From NCBI GenBank assembly GCA_030062745.1, contig CP099840.1:7374138-7438137 (forward strand): 64,000 nucleotides of DNA. The letters are read 5' to 3'. Of this stretch, positions 43,920 to 56,379 are shown in pieces; the first letter of the stretch is position 1, and each line of letters opens with the position of its first letter. This DNA is from Capitulum mitella. Its lineage: Eukaryota; Arthropoda; Thecostraca; Pollicipedomorpha; Pollicipedidae. The notes beneath the pieces are model-generated. The model ran no database searches. It saw nothing but the letters and a program-made list of their open reading frames with translations, and was not told the origin of the DNA. The position numbers and the translations under genes are program-made.

Positions 43920-46900
43920 TGAGAGACCTCTGTTGACTTAGAACCACGGCATAGTGCGTAAATTTAATGCTTAAATATGACTGTAACGACAGATACCATA
44001 TAAAGCCAAGACCCGGAGAAAGGGGAAATAACATTTTTAGACAAGGCGTCAAGCTACTGAAATTTCTCGCTGTACTTAGTATTTCTAGTCACAACTATAA
44101 GCTATAGAGACCTCTAGCTGCAGTCATATTTCTTATCCCGAGCTGGCTACGTTTTACTGTATCGGATAGAACTGTTCGCATTGACAGCAGCTGAAGTCAA
44201 AAGTGCACTATTTGACTAATCAGCATAACTATCGTCAGGACTGTAGTCGTGTAGTCGTGTAAGGTACATGACGTGCTGATGATGCACACTCAAGATACGA
44301 CCGTGTTGCATTCTTCCCCTGCGCGATCCACATGGGAGCAATGGCGTGCAATCAGTCGATAGTAATATTTTAAATTGCGGGATTGTGGAGCCAATCTATG
44401 TTGTTCATCAAATATCGGCGAAGTAAGCCGGGGCGCAACGCGGGGAAGCGTATATGTCATAAGCCTGGCCTCTCCTCCCGGTATTAAAACACCCCCTCAT
44501 AATCAATGCGTTACGCTCATAAATCCCATCTTGTAAAAGCCGATAAGCCTCCGTTGGATAAAATCTTTATGAGGCACGGGAGACTGGCGATGGAAAACAT
44601 TTTTAGTCCCTTAATGCGGTCCTCCGTTCCAGGGACACATCCAGAGAAACCGAAACACCATCATAGTATCCAAATACGTTTCGTACCATATTGGCCAACA
44701 TATCAAAATCGATGTGATTTGACACAGTGTACAACATGTTACTTAATCACACTATGCACTAGATATGCCTTTCATTGGTGCATTTCACATAACTGGAACC
44801 GTCCAATAAAGGCAGTGAGCGGGCGAGGGACTCCTGATCTGATGAACTGAAGGGGACAGTTTGATAGCCAGCTTTCCAAGCATTGCTCTACTGACTGTAG
44901 GCTGTATTAAAGTCCAGAAGAAGACAACACTCCGACACACGGGTTAAATTCACATCCTGCAGGTGGGTGATCGGCAAATACAGTAGTCGCGGCAATGTTT
45001 TGGAACGTCCTAAGTGAGCTGTATTTACGTGTAAGCTGCTCCCTGACGACCAGAACTGACCCGCAAGCTCAGCATCTGTCTCGGCTGAACGCCAGCAGCA
45101 CTCATGAGCCCGGTCACGTGCAGTCCTCGGAATGAGAGACGCAGGAAAAATGGTGAGAGTGCGAGATTTGATCACAAGGGAACGCATGGCGCACACGACC
45201 TCGCCGACCCAGAAAAACACCTTTGAGGCTCGCAGTCGGCGCGGCTCGTCCCGCTCATCAATGGGACGGCGTAAGGCAGCGACGGTAGCAGGGTCGACGC
45301 CGGTGACCTGCCTGCCAGTCGGAGCGGCGCGCCACCGTCACGGACGGCGCTCTAGGCCGGAGTCAGTGACGCCAATGCGTGGCGTCCTGCCCGACTTTTC
45401 TCGGGAAACGTTGAACTGGGGGTTCGCTGACGGCGGTGGCGCGCGACCGAGGCTTGCAACACTCGAGGAGAAAGGGGGATATGTCGATTATTTACGGCGG
45501 CGTCAACGGCGAGATAACGAGCTCCGCACGCAGCGGGTTAATGGCTGTTGACGGAATCGCGTCATGAAACGATGCTGTAAATCATGAAATGGTGCGCGCC
45601 GCCGGTCCAAATTTAACTACGCACTTCGCCCGTCGTCGTCCCGGAGGTGCGGAAAACTGGTCTTCGTGCACCTCTGCAGGACAGAGAGTAGGGTGTAAAG
45701 CAGAGCTACGACGCCTTTGAGCCTCTCCCGCGGATCCCGCTATTGGGTGATTGTACACTTCTGTGATCGGCGCCTCGTTGTTGAGATATATGTTTCAGCA
45801 AACAAGTAAAGTAGGGTGACCAAGCTTCACTGTTCACTTTTACGTTCAGGTATGCCTTTTGACTCCAGATATTCCCTTACTGCAAAATTCAGTGATGTTG
45901 CGAGTAATTTTAAGCAAGGGTTTCTATTTGTAACATATTGAGGAGCGTAAAACCAATGTTCAAATGTCTCTTTTAGTTGTTATTACCGACGCGGCAGTTG
46001 GACGCACCTTGAGCTTAAGACATGGACCTCCCACGTTTGTTTAACCCGGCACCACCCGGCGTGTTTTTGTACCCGTGACCGCCTGGGGGTGTCAAAAAGG
46101 GCATCCCCCTGCTATCTCAGGATCTCACCGTCGAATCTGAACCGGTCTACTACCAATCGATAGCTCTGAGTCTTGAGATTCAGAAAATACTACGTTAGCT
46201 CTAGTCACATGACTGATGACGTCACAGGTCACGTAAAACGCATAACACGGCGTCGGAAAAACTGACATCGGCTTGTACCTCATATCATCGATAATAGTGG
46301 TCTTACAACCTTCAGTTGGGTATCAGACGAAAGGTCGCGATCTTCTGCATCAAATGGATGTCAAAATGCAGGGTCAAGATCAACCTTAGCCAGGCGAAAT
46401 ATTGGTCTTATCTTACATGCCAAAGATCGATGTTTACTCGCAGCCGCCTTGATCTACCTGACAAAAGGAATGAAAGTGGAACCTTCTTATGATAAGTTTT
46501 GGAAATATTGCATGCTATACATATAAGGACCACTACGAATTCTAACCCGTTGAGATGGCGGCAGGCTGTGAGCCTGCAGGCGCGACGTTGCGCCGCTACC
46601 TACCACCAGCGTTAATTAATCTAATTTTATTGGCTCTGAGGCGAGCGAGATCGAGGTTATCGTCCTGTTTCAGAGAATGCCGGTGATTGGTGGTTACACC
46701 GTACGTTCACTTGAAACTTCAACGTATATGACGCTCAAACAAAGGTCCCGGTGCTGTTTGGAGCGGCCAGACGGTAGAACAAAGCATGACTTTTGAGGAC
46801 GCCGGCGAATGGAGTCCCAGATAGCGAGATAGCATTGATCGGGCAGGCGGACGGGCAGTAAACACAGTCGGGCGTCCGCCTCCAGCGAGACGACGTCACA

Positions 46901-48175
46901 TGGAAATCACCGGCCTCGGCGGGCGAGCGGCGGGACCGAAAATAGCCTCCTTCGGCATCTCTCCGGCGCATCGCATCCGTTTCAATCAGCTGAGCATTGT
47001 TCGGAACAAACAACAGGCCGTCTATGGGGCCACTGAAAATAACGCGGGGTCTATTCATCCGGCCGGCATGCGTTTGGTTTTGGTTGGCATATAGGCTTTC
47101 TGGTCTTGATGCAAAAATGATTATGATGTCTACCATCTGAATGTAGACGTTGAAAATCTCAGTTGTGTACAAACTGGTAAAATGTATATTTTTGGAACGC
47201 GAATTCCTGGGTAAGTCCAGGCTGCCACGAATACGGTTCGGGCTGGTGCTCCGGCCGCAAAGACATCTGAAATGCTGGGGGCTCAACAAACCTAACTGAT
47301 ACGCGTATACCCGTTTCTACTTACGTGTGACGACCCGTCTACCCCTTTTCCATTTTCACAACGATTGACCATTCATTTCCGCGATCAATGAAATAGCCCT
47401 TATAAATTCTGGTAAGTACTAGACAGCGGGGTTTGGTTTTCGGATGAAAGTAGGAGGTAGTATTACACTGATGACGAAAGCATCGAATAATTACGGAGAT
47501 AAATGTGATGGACACCACATGCAACCCGATGGCAGCCACCGCCTAGATGATGAGAAAACTTATCATAATTGTGGACAATTTCCGATTCATCATTTAACCT
47601 TTTTTCTTTTTTTTACTGAACATCGACCTTTTCCGCTGCTATAAAGGCTGTGATTCACAAATATACACGAAACACACATGCACAAAGATGCCGAACTTGC
47701 GAAATTTCGGTACCTGTGCGGCTAAGAGCCGACATTTGATCGAAACGAACTATGCATGGAACTATGCAGGCATGCCTTTACTCGCCTCGGGTCCCACCAT
47801 CCAGCAAATTCTCCAGAATATTACATATCCGCAGGGAATGTTTTCCCGTCACACCGCACCCGGCCGGCTGGTGTCATGCTCATCCCAAAGCGACTTTCCA
47901 GTTTTACTTTTACAAAAGTGCATGGTCATTAGACTGGCTTTTCGGTTGTGAGTTTAGTCCCTGCGTCATGCATCGAAGACATGTTTCATAAATAATGGAT
48001 ACTAAGGGTGACTTTCCGTTCGGGACAAGCCGCCATGTTTTTAATCACTTGTCAGACGACAACAAACCAACTGAATGGCAAATGTTTTGAAAACCTCCTC
48101 TTCAGTCAGACGCTTGGTCGACGGAGAAGAGACTAGAAGAATGAGGGAAAATCGAGACAAGGACAAGCGGTAAAT
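43920..48175. other. Intergenic stretch, no recognised gene
   Basis: A GC-rich segment at about 45230-45480 and otherwise mixed sequence. A possible single transposon end, TTAACCCGGCACCACC, lies at 46041, but no partner end was found. The 184-codon minus frame at 46735-47289 has no recognisable domain. Confidence 0.45.
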
Positions 48176-48177
48176 TT

Positions 48178-48179
<2 letters not shown>

Positions 48180-48212
<33 letters not shown>

Positions 48213-48320
48213 TCTTTTTATTATATGGCATACGGCACCTATAGAGAGAGAGAGAGAGGAGAGAGAAATGCAGGACGAGAGAGGAATGGAAACAGAAAGA
48301 AAAGGACAGAGAGCTCTTTG
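48180..48320. repeat. (GA)n microsatellites and purine-rich tract
   Basis: (AG)n runs at about 48181-48210 and 48243-48266 lie within a purine-rich stretch, giving Ser-Leu repeats on the minus strand. Confidence 0.9.
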
Positions 48321-48324
48321 GATA

Positions 48325-49785
48325 TACGCTTAGGGGACCTTGCTCAGGCACGGTGGACGGCATTATTTTGAAACTTCTCGTAATGGTGCGATCTATTTAA
48401 ACGTACGCAATGTGGCTCATTGTCAAGTGAAGACAGCCAATCAGTCGTGGTTGTACGAGGATATGACTGGTGACAGTTACGGGCGTGTGATGAAGTTTTT
48501 CCTTATTATTCCCCTAGATTGACCCAAGATTAGTATATCTATTGGAATGGCGGACGAGGTTTGCGGTGTCGCTGGGCGGCAAAGACGATCGGGAATTACA
48601 TGTCCATGACCGAGCCGCCGGGGATGGGAATAAAACTGATGTTGAACTCACATGAAACTATTTTTCCTTCCGTATGGCACCGAACTTAGGCCGCTTCGCC
48701 CGGTCGCGTGGCTGAAAGCAAGTATGGCTTAGTGGGTTGTTACAATGGCATGTCACGCCTGTTCCGTGGCATGTCTGACATACGAGTATCTACAGTGTCG
48801 GTGCTCTGAGTGACATCTTGCATGCCTTCCATCAGCGATGTTCTGGCTGGTAACACAACACACCAGCTGGACAGGCACGTCTCTGGAACTAACCACGAAG
48901 GCAGGTAAACTGTGAGTGATGACGTGCCCGAGTCTGCGTCCCTATTGACAGCGTAGACCCGGCTCACGGCTTCATTCAGCGCGGCGTCCCATTTAACCCA
49001 CGTCCGGCCGAACCCGAGGACCACCGCCAAAACAATTGGGCACATACCCCAGGCTTCGCCACTGTGACGTCTACTATTAATGAATCCCCGGTTTTCAATT
49101 ACGGTCGGCGTTTTGATGTCACTTTTCGGGCGGAACAGCTGCGCCGCCCTCAGAGTGGATAATGGATCCTTTATGATCTTTTGATCCCACCAGAGCACAA
49201 GTCACGGCAACCTATACTGGCTATCCCACAGGGCCTTCAGAAACATTGTGTCATGCATCAAGTCCGTTCAGCTGCGACGTGACCCGCTACTTTATCAACA
49301 GTTTTCATTGTTGGTCCAAGTCCCAAAATGCATAACGCACGTTTGCTTTTTGGGTGAACTTGGACCAGGAGATGTGGATGCAGGGAAATAATGAAGATTC
49401 GATGCCACTCCTTATTTCGCAAATCATTGGAAAGGACACAGCCTGTGCAGGAGCGTTTTGCTTGTTTATGGGTGTATATTTGCAATTGAGAAGGGACACA
49501 CCCGATAGGTTTATCTGGCGAAGCCAGGGGTAAAAGACGAATGAAATATCCGACAAGCTGCCTCCGTTTTTCAACGTTTCTTTCATTTACTGGAAACCCC
49601 GCCTGACAAAAAGAAACATTTCATAAGCGATAGCACTGCTGCCTTCAATACGAAGAGTCCCTTTGTCATTCGTTCGGATTTACTTCACCGTGTGAATTCC
49701 TGCAGTTGCATTCAAGTTCTGACTGTGACTACATTGCTGCTACCAGTAGAAAGTTGGGCACCCTAATTATGGTACTTTGTTCCAA
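48325..49785. other. Intergenic stretch, no recognised gene
   Basis: Unique-looking sequence. The 152-codon minus frame at 48740-49198 shows no recognisable motif. Confidence 0.5.
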
Positions 49786-49788
49786 CAA

Positions 49789-49854
<66 letters not shown>
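49789..49854. repeat. (AC)n(AT)n compound microsatellite
   Basis: An (AC) run of about nine units passes directly into about 24 AT units ending at 49854. A smaller interrupted (AT)n with a GTGT break follows at about 50039-50070. Confidence 0.95.
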
Positions 49855-49858
<4 letters not shown>

Positions 49859-50310
49859 GGCTTACTGAAGGTCAAGACATTATGTACTCGTTTTCAAGTT
49901 CATTCATTCACTTACTCACGAAACCAGAAGTCTGATCAGAAATGTGGAAAAAACGAGAAGCTGGTACCACCAGCCCATTATGCCTTCATCTCCAGTCCGC
50001 AGAAAAGGAAATGTCCACCGAAGTATGACTACTGCAGGATATATATATATATATGTGTATATATATATATTTGTTTGGTGGAGAATGTTTCTGTGTGTGC
50101 AACCTCTAAGAGTGTAAAAAGGAAACATTTCCAAATTGCAGTTTTGCACTTGCAAAAAATGATGCGACCATAGATCTTCGAACGGCCTGCCCCCAGTTGA
50201 AGCTCCCCCGTCTCCTACTGAAATCTGTGCCAAATGGCGAAAGCCTTCCTGGTCGCACATCCCGGTGGACCGGTCAGTCCCGTTCCGAAGACAAATTTAC
50301 GGCGCCAAAC

Positions 50311-50607
50311 AGTCATATCTTATGCTAATTCGGTTCGATACTTTTACGCGCCGGCAATAAAAAGCGGCCGGTCCGGCTTGGAGCGGCGGTATAAAACGCC
50401 AGCGTAAAAAGACGCCGCGGCCCGTCCCAGTGTCCGACTGTTTGCAGTTGGCCGCTGAGCTCGCCACAAAAAGGCGGCTGCGTCCAGCGGCCGGGCAGAG
50501 TCGCAGGCCGTCCGCCGCCGGCAGCCGTGCCATTCAGAGCCCGGCCGGCGGGCCGCCGTGGAACGTTCACACCTGTGCAGCGGCGTCCGGCCTCGGGGCC
50601 CAGTTGG
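50311..50607 (+). repeat. TATA-box-bearing GC-rich module, copy B (pair with 27274-27570)
   Basis: Gap-free match to copy A with about four substitutions in 297 bp, same orientation, constant offset 23,037 bp. TATAAAA is at 50390-50396 and the octamer-like ATGCTAAT at about 50323. The flanks on both sides differ from those of copy A beyond about 45 bp upstream and immediately downstream. No adjacent gene is evident, so the TATA box has no known product. Confidence 0.85.
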
Positions 50608-50639
50608 CCGCACTGCCGCGGACGCCGAGCGAGAATGGC

Positions 50640-52610
50640 ACAAATTTCTCCAGCACTATTGCCGCCGTAACGCCGTACTGAATATCGGGCCAGTGTGACG
50701 AACGGAATGTTTGTTAGATGTGTGCATAGGCCCAGCCACCGAGGGTGCGAGGTGTGTATGTACCTCGACCCAGACGCAGGCGTAAAAAGGATCTTTTGAA
50801 CACCTCCTACCTCACACAGTTTTTGCCTAGCCCCGGACTAGTATTTATCCAGGTCTAAATGGACATTCATTCCCTAAAAAAGCAATACAAATACTACCTC
50901 ATGGATGGCTTGCAATACGTGAAGGGCAACAAAGAATGCGTATTAGTTCACTAGTTGCATTATGGAAGAATGTTTCAGTCATCCACGGGTGTGCCAGTGT
51001 AACCATTTGTGCAGAACATGCACCAAAGGTATCAGCACATACGAGGTATCTCGCTGAAAAGACTTCCGCTCTTCATGTGCTTGGCACAGCGTATGCCGAT
51101 GAGGCACCAGTATGTTTAATGGCAAAAGGATAAAACGGAAGTTTTGAGGCAGGACAATTTTTGAAGTCGTGCTCTTTACTGCGTTCATGGATTGCATGGA
51201 TTCCTCTCAAATTAAAAAAAGCACCAGGCAGTGACATGCGGTTAATTACATTGGCCCTGCAACTCATAAGTACCATGGCGCATCAATACAAAATAAAACA
51301 AAAATTCTTTAAAATCCGAAGAGTGGTGAATTCGTGACTGCTGGCATTGAGCATCTATCGCTTTAAATATCATAAGAACTTCCAGGTAACTGCTAAAGCT
51401 CGGCGTTGTTGCAGTGGCATGCACTTACCAATTTTAAGTCTCAAAATATTAAGGCACTGGTGCATTAGAGATTATGGTATTACCGTGGATGGTATGGCAT
51501 CCAAGGCAATACAGATATATAAGAAAAGACGTAGACTAAACTCATGATCATTCGATGCCCCGAATAGCCTCCATTTATTCAATAAACATTTTCAGTTTTA
51601 CTGGTGTTTGTTGAAATTCTGCTGGACTTAGACTCCTGTTGTATGTCTGTCCTGTCCTGTCAGCTGTCGACCCTGTTGGGCTGGTTCCGCTGGGTGCTGT
51701 GTCCGCTGGTTTCATGTACAGCGTATGGTATACATCATGCGATGGAACTGGAGATTTTTCACGAGCTTCTCGGCGTTCGCGGCATCGGGTGGGTGGCATG
51801 TGATGCGCTTCATATTGACTTGAACCTTGAATGTGTCACGCCGCTGTCTGTGAGACCCAGCCGCCGCCTGTAGGTCCTCCCGGCGAGGGGTTGCCTCCAG
51901 ACGAGAAGGTGTCCTCCTGAATAAACAGTGGCCATGGACGGCGCAGTTCGGCCTATATATACGCGCACCTACATACTTTTTCAAACGTGTAAGAGTGATT
52001 AATTTTCTTTATTTGATTGCAGCAATGTCCTTTGTTTTCATCGTTGATGTCATGGTGATGGCTGTGGGTGAAACGTCCAGGCTCTTACCATGTCGTACCA
52101 AGAACCTGAAAAAGAGAGCGTGAGGTCAATACGTCCTACATGTTGCACGTGGCTCCGCCCGCCGCCTGCCGTTCACCCTTTTCGTTTCTGTGAAATGCTG
52201 AAGAACACCACAGGACGACGCGTCTTGTCACGAGTACAACCAAATGCTACACATGGCACCGCAGCCAACAAACAGCCGTGACTTTCTGCTTTTCGGCCGT
52301 GAAAACGCACACCTCACGTCCGTCCGCACATTTGAATTTCGACAAAGACGGGCGAACAGGATGGCGCCGGGACGGCCGCCGCTAATGTTCCTATTTGCGA
52401 AATCGCGACTCACCGCGATCGGCGGAGATAGCGTCGCTCCGCTGCCGACTGCGCCGTCGCCGTCTGCGACAACCAGCCGCCGTCTGCCGACCCTCCAGGC
52501 GGGGCCGCGCGACCAAGAGCCTCTATACGAGAATGGGCCTCGCGGGTAAACAGTGGCCACGGATGGTGGGCTCGGACTCGTGCGAAGCCATTGAGGCATG
52601 TCCACTTGCC
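50640..52610. other. Intergenic stretch, no recognised gene
   Basis: Mostly AT-leaning unique sequence. A GC-rich island occupies about 52340-52530, with overlapping 101- and 125-codon frames on opposite strands that I cannot assign. The motif AAACAGTGGCCAYGGA occurs twice, near 51922 and 52548. Confidence 0.5.
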
Positions 52611-52615
52611 AGCGA

Positions 52616-52623
52616 GGAATGAC
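52616..52623. repeat. Left 8-bp target-site duplication of the hAT-like element
   Basis: GGAATGAC, identical to 53733-53740. An 8-bp duplication is the hallmark of hAT insertion. Confidence 0.9.
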
Positions 52624-53732
52624 TAGGAACGCACCGGATAGGGATTTTTGTGATCCGGCCGGATACCGGATGTCCGACCCGATATCGGGTATTATGCTTA
52701 CCTATTCTTTTACTATTTGTAATGAAAAACGCAACGAAGAAGACTGAACTGAAAAGGTAATATGTGGAAAACTGTAAAAATATTAAATAGAATGTTTACA
52801 GTGCGAATCATTCGCCCTGGTGCCTGCACTTACAGTGAGGTTTCCTATAGGTTTCTTTGTAAAAAATAAATAACTAAATACAGCATACAACAATCATAGC
52901 CTAGCTAACCATCTCTCACGGCATGCAAAGACATTAGTGTAACCACAGTTCAGAAACTGGGGGAGGGGACTTGCTGGCTGCAGTCCATCAAGAAGAAGTG
53001 GGGAAGGAAGCAAAAATCGCCTTTTTCGGTCGTTGCGTGATAACGTACGGTTGAAATCCCTTTTATTGGATTTCAAAGCCCATGAAATTGCGTTGCCAGT
53101 GGGAAGTACCCATTTGGCACCTCAAAAAACAAGGGACAAATCACCGCGTGTGGAAAACTACGGGGAACATGCCCCCGTAGCCCACGCAGAGATTACACCC
53201 ATTGACAAAGGCTCTAGAATTGGCAGAATTTCATTAAAGCGCCTAGGTGGAATTAGAATACCTGACTTGATACGCATTCTATACGAATACTAAGGTATGT
53301 CTCTTGACGTATATTGTTCCTTAATACAATGGTATCGGAGGATTCGAAAAAGATAAATGTGTGAAAATTAGAAACATAATACATCACAAAATGGGTTGTT
53401 CAGCGCGTGCAGGCTATTGTTTCACAGCTTGAAGTTTGAGTTCCACTCTTGCAAAATATGTCTCACACCTCCCAAACTGAGAGGGAGAAGTGGTGCTCCA
53501 GACAGACCTTGGAACTGCCAGTTACATCGACAGTCTAATATAACAAGGCACATTTCTCCTGAAATGATCTTGCAGGCAGACGTCAGAACAAGTTCTTGGT
53601 CGTACACCGGGAGGCTAAATATCCGGCAATGTCCGGCCGGATCACAGAAATATCCGGCCGTATACCGGATACCTGGTAATTTCCAGTATCCGGCCGGCTA
53701 TGCAGCCGAATCGGATATCTGGTGCATCTCTA
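52624..53732. mobile_element. hAT-like DNA transposon, 1,109 bp, probably nonautonomous
   Basis: Bounded by perfect 8-bp duplications GGAATGAC on both sides. The inverted ends are TAGGAACGCACCGGATA on the left and TAGAGATGCACCAGATA on the right strand, 13 of 17 positions identical. This TAGRGATGCACC form is typical of hAT termini. Subterminal regions on both sides are packed with CCGGCCGGATAYCGG and GATATC palindromes (about 52662-52695 and 53620-53720), probable transposase-binding sites. The interior has only short frames (86 codons at 53033-53293 and part of a 142-codon frame at 53396-53824) with no convincing transposase motif, so I infer it is a deletion derivative or relic. Confidence 0.9.
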
Positions 53733-53740
53733 GGAATGAC
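53733..53740. repeat. Right 8-bp target-site duplication of the hAT-like element
   Basis: GGAATGAC, an exact copy of 52616-52623. Confidence 0.9.
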
Positions 53741-53744
53741 GCCT

Positions 53745-55180
53745 CCCAAAGTCACCCGGATGCATCGACACCCCACGCACGCCGCCATCTTCGTTCAATG
53801 CAGTCTCCGGCTCACTGTGGCTGATTATTCCGTGGGAAGGTCTGCTTGCTTTCATCTACCCCGAGGCTTCTGACCGCGAGGGAAATGAGCGCTTTTCATC
53901 CTGAATGTATGCAAACTGCATCAGATACCCACATGAGGATGCATGATAAGAATGAAATTTCAATACGCCTCCTATTTTCTCAGACTGGTACAACCTGTCA
54001 TGCACTCAGCTTGGCCTAGAAGAAAAGGTTCTGTTTCTGTTAGCGAGGCTGGATAAAAACTTGCGTACCAAACACCAAATGAATGATCAACACGACACCA
54101 TCAAATCCCCATCATAATTGCTAAGTTCAGCTGTCAAACAACGCATCTCATGCACACGTTACGGTGTAGTCACAATGAGCACGATAAAGGCAGGTACAGG
54201 CAAGCGCTTGATTTCAAGTGGAGGTTCAAAGTCGCATGCAACCATCGGTCTAAAATTACTGGTCTGATGGTGTCATAAATTAGTATGAGGTAGGAGGGAA
54301 ACAGTTCAGTTCAGTTCAGTTCAGTTCAGTTCAGTTTATTTGCGAATCTTTCCACCGCGTGGATTATTGTTCGGTCATAGTCATTACAGTGCAGCACATG
54401 CGCAATAGTTTAGGCAGTCAGACACGTCAAGTTACAGGGGAAAGTTCGTCAAGTTCGCGTATAAGTTCTCCACGAGTTCGACAACAAAGAGCTTTTCTTC
54501 AAAGCTTCCCCTTGTATGTGATACGGTTACAATTAAAATGCATGGCTTGCAAGCATTAGACTCCCAAACGAACATAGGGACAAAGCCACCAAGTTCCACC
54601 TAGCCATGGCCGCAGACGAAGACTCTGATGAACGACATTTCTGAGTGCGTTCAAACATATATAGCTCGTTTCCTGTAGCATTTACGGGCGCATGCGTCAT
54701 TTTCCAAAAGCCTTTTGCCACATGCCGTTTGAGGTGCGTATGCCAACGGACAAAGCTCGACAGGGGCCGGCACAGAGGGTGGGGTCACCACTGACGGAAA
54801 GCGTGTCCGACGTGGTCGAAGGCACTCACCTGTCGGTGATTTACACACGGCTCCGTCACCTGTCTGAGCACCGATGGACGCGCGACGTTTATGACGCTCT
54901 TAGGCGACAGCTGATTTACGCCTCAGCTGGCGTGGCGACGTCACGAAAACAACCATTCCACATAATGCCTCCTCTCTGTCTCTCTGTATGTCGTCCCTTT
55001 TCTCTTCCTTGTATTTTTCTCTCTCCCTCTCCCTCTCTCCCTCTTTCTTTCACTGGCGTCTCCGGAGGGATGAGGCATCGGGGCCATGGCCGCCATTCGT
55101 CGGAAAAGGGTGCAAATATGTCTTTTGGTTCCGCATTTTGGACGGAATAGTTTATCTTTTTTCGTTTCGAAACATTTTAG
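53745..55180. other. Intergenic stretch, no recognised gene
   Basis: Contains the (CAGTT)7 microsatellite listed separately and a pyrimidine-rich CTCTCTCCCT segment at about 54970-55050. The 152-codon frame at 54692-55150 crosses that low-complexity segment and is not credible. Confidence 0.5.
54302..54336. repeat. (CAGTT)7 microsatellite
   Basis: Seven perfect tandem CAGTT pentamers followed by TATTTGCGAATC. This is not the TTAGG arthropod telomere repeat. Confidence 0.97.
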
Positions 55181-55182
55181 TT

Positions 55183-56373
55183 TTAACCTGCGCACGACCG
55201 TCGGTCGGTTACGATCATGCCCGACAGGGGGGGCAGGCAGTTGGCCGCCCCCTCTAACTCACCAACGGTTGGTCGCACGATAAAAGTAAGCACACGGTTG
55301 GAAAGTTTGTGACGAGTAGAGCTCGAAATTGGTCTCATTTTTTAGTTTTGGATAATATGTAAGCAATTTACGTCCTACATATGTTTTCTCATAGCCGACT
55401 GCATGAGACCGAGAAATGGCCTGAATCTCAAGGGCTGTAACTTATGACGCATAGGTAAAGGCATCAGCGCACAAATAAAGGTCCGCAAATGCTGATACAC
55501 ATCTAATTTCTCGGATTTGTTCAATATATACGCCAAAACGTTGAGTTAAAGACACGGCAATTTTCGCGCCGGCTGTCGGCGGGCGCCGCAGCCATACGCA
55601 GTAAGAAATTAACGGGAACTAATTTTAGCGTTCCTTTATTTTTTGGGAAAAGGCCTATTCATGTAAGTTTTATTGATCTTAATGTTTCTTGTAATGGTTT
55701 TTCATGCTTAAATTTTGGAAAAATGCATTAGTTACCAGTCTACACAATTGGTGGAGCTTTATTCACGAGAGCCTGTTTATTTCCAAAATATGCAATATTT
55801 TCAAACTTTGTGAGGCTCCTGGTATTACTTACGTCTGTACAAGCCAGTTCTGCCATTTTCTACCCATTCTGAATGATTCATCGCTGATTTTGACGGTGAC
55901 GGTAGTACATTTTAACTCACTACAGTTATTCGTGACCTGACCTCAGGTCAACGGCTGGAAGTTTCACTCCACACTAAAAATGTTATGAAACATTCCGTTA
56001 ATTTCCGAAAAAAACGACATGTCTTAAAAATGGGCTTGACCTTAGGTCAATGACCCGGAAAATTCCGAAAATCTTAGATAGCAGATTTGTTGCATCTATC
56101 AAGATTACTAATCCTTGAAAGTATTAATGTGATATCTTGTTTTCCGAAAAAGTTACAGGGCGCCAAACTTTTTTGGTCATAGGTCTGTTTGACCTGGCCT
56201 AGGTCAGGCACCTGACCTGACCTGATGTCAAAACTTTGGCACAAGGCGTAAAAATGATGAAGCAAAAGGTGCACAAACTTTCGTGGCCCTGTGTTTGTTC
56301 GTTCTTTCGCAATCCCAGAAAAACCTCAGAGGGCGGCTGTCAATTGCTCTCCCCCCAGTCGGGGGCGGGTTAA
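55183..56373 (+). mobile_element. TTAA-flanked element (copy 3, related by ends and motif content)
   Basis: TTAACCTGCGCACGACC at 55183 and ...CGGGGGCGGGTTAA at 56373 form TTAA-bounded inverted ends, each followed inward by a G-run and C-run segment as in copy 1. The interior is rich in TGACCT/AGGTCA strings, for example TGACCTGACCTCAGGTCA at 55934-55951, and contains GACCTGATGTCAAAACTTTGGCACAAG near 56213, resembling the central part of copy 1 but displaced towards the right end. Length is about 1,191 bp. I regard it as a related family rather than a close copy. Confidence 0.6.
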
Positions 56374-56379
56374 TATATC

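Noticed and set aside
43622-44052. Ser/Leu/Phe-rich minus-strand frames resembling membrane segments
   Set aside because: Produced by the polypurine tract; a hydrophobic look from CTCTCTTTC-type codons is not evidence of a protein.
46735-47289. 184-codon minus-strand frame
   Set aside because: No signal peptide, domain, repeat or splice context; composition resembles the surrounding noncoding DNA.
53396-53607. Possible BED-type zinc finger (CKIC...RHIS) inside the hAT-like element
   Set aside because: The cysteine/histidine spacing is poor, and its position at the right end in the plus orientation does not fit the N-terminus of a transposase.
54302-54336. Telomere-like repeat
   Set aside because: CAGTT is not the TTAGG arthropod telomere unit and there are only seven copies.
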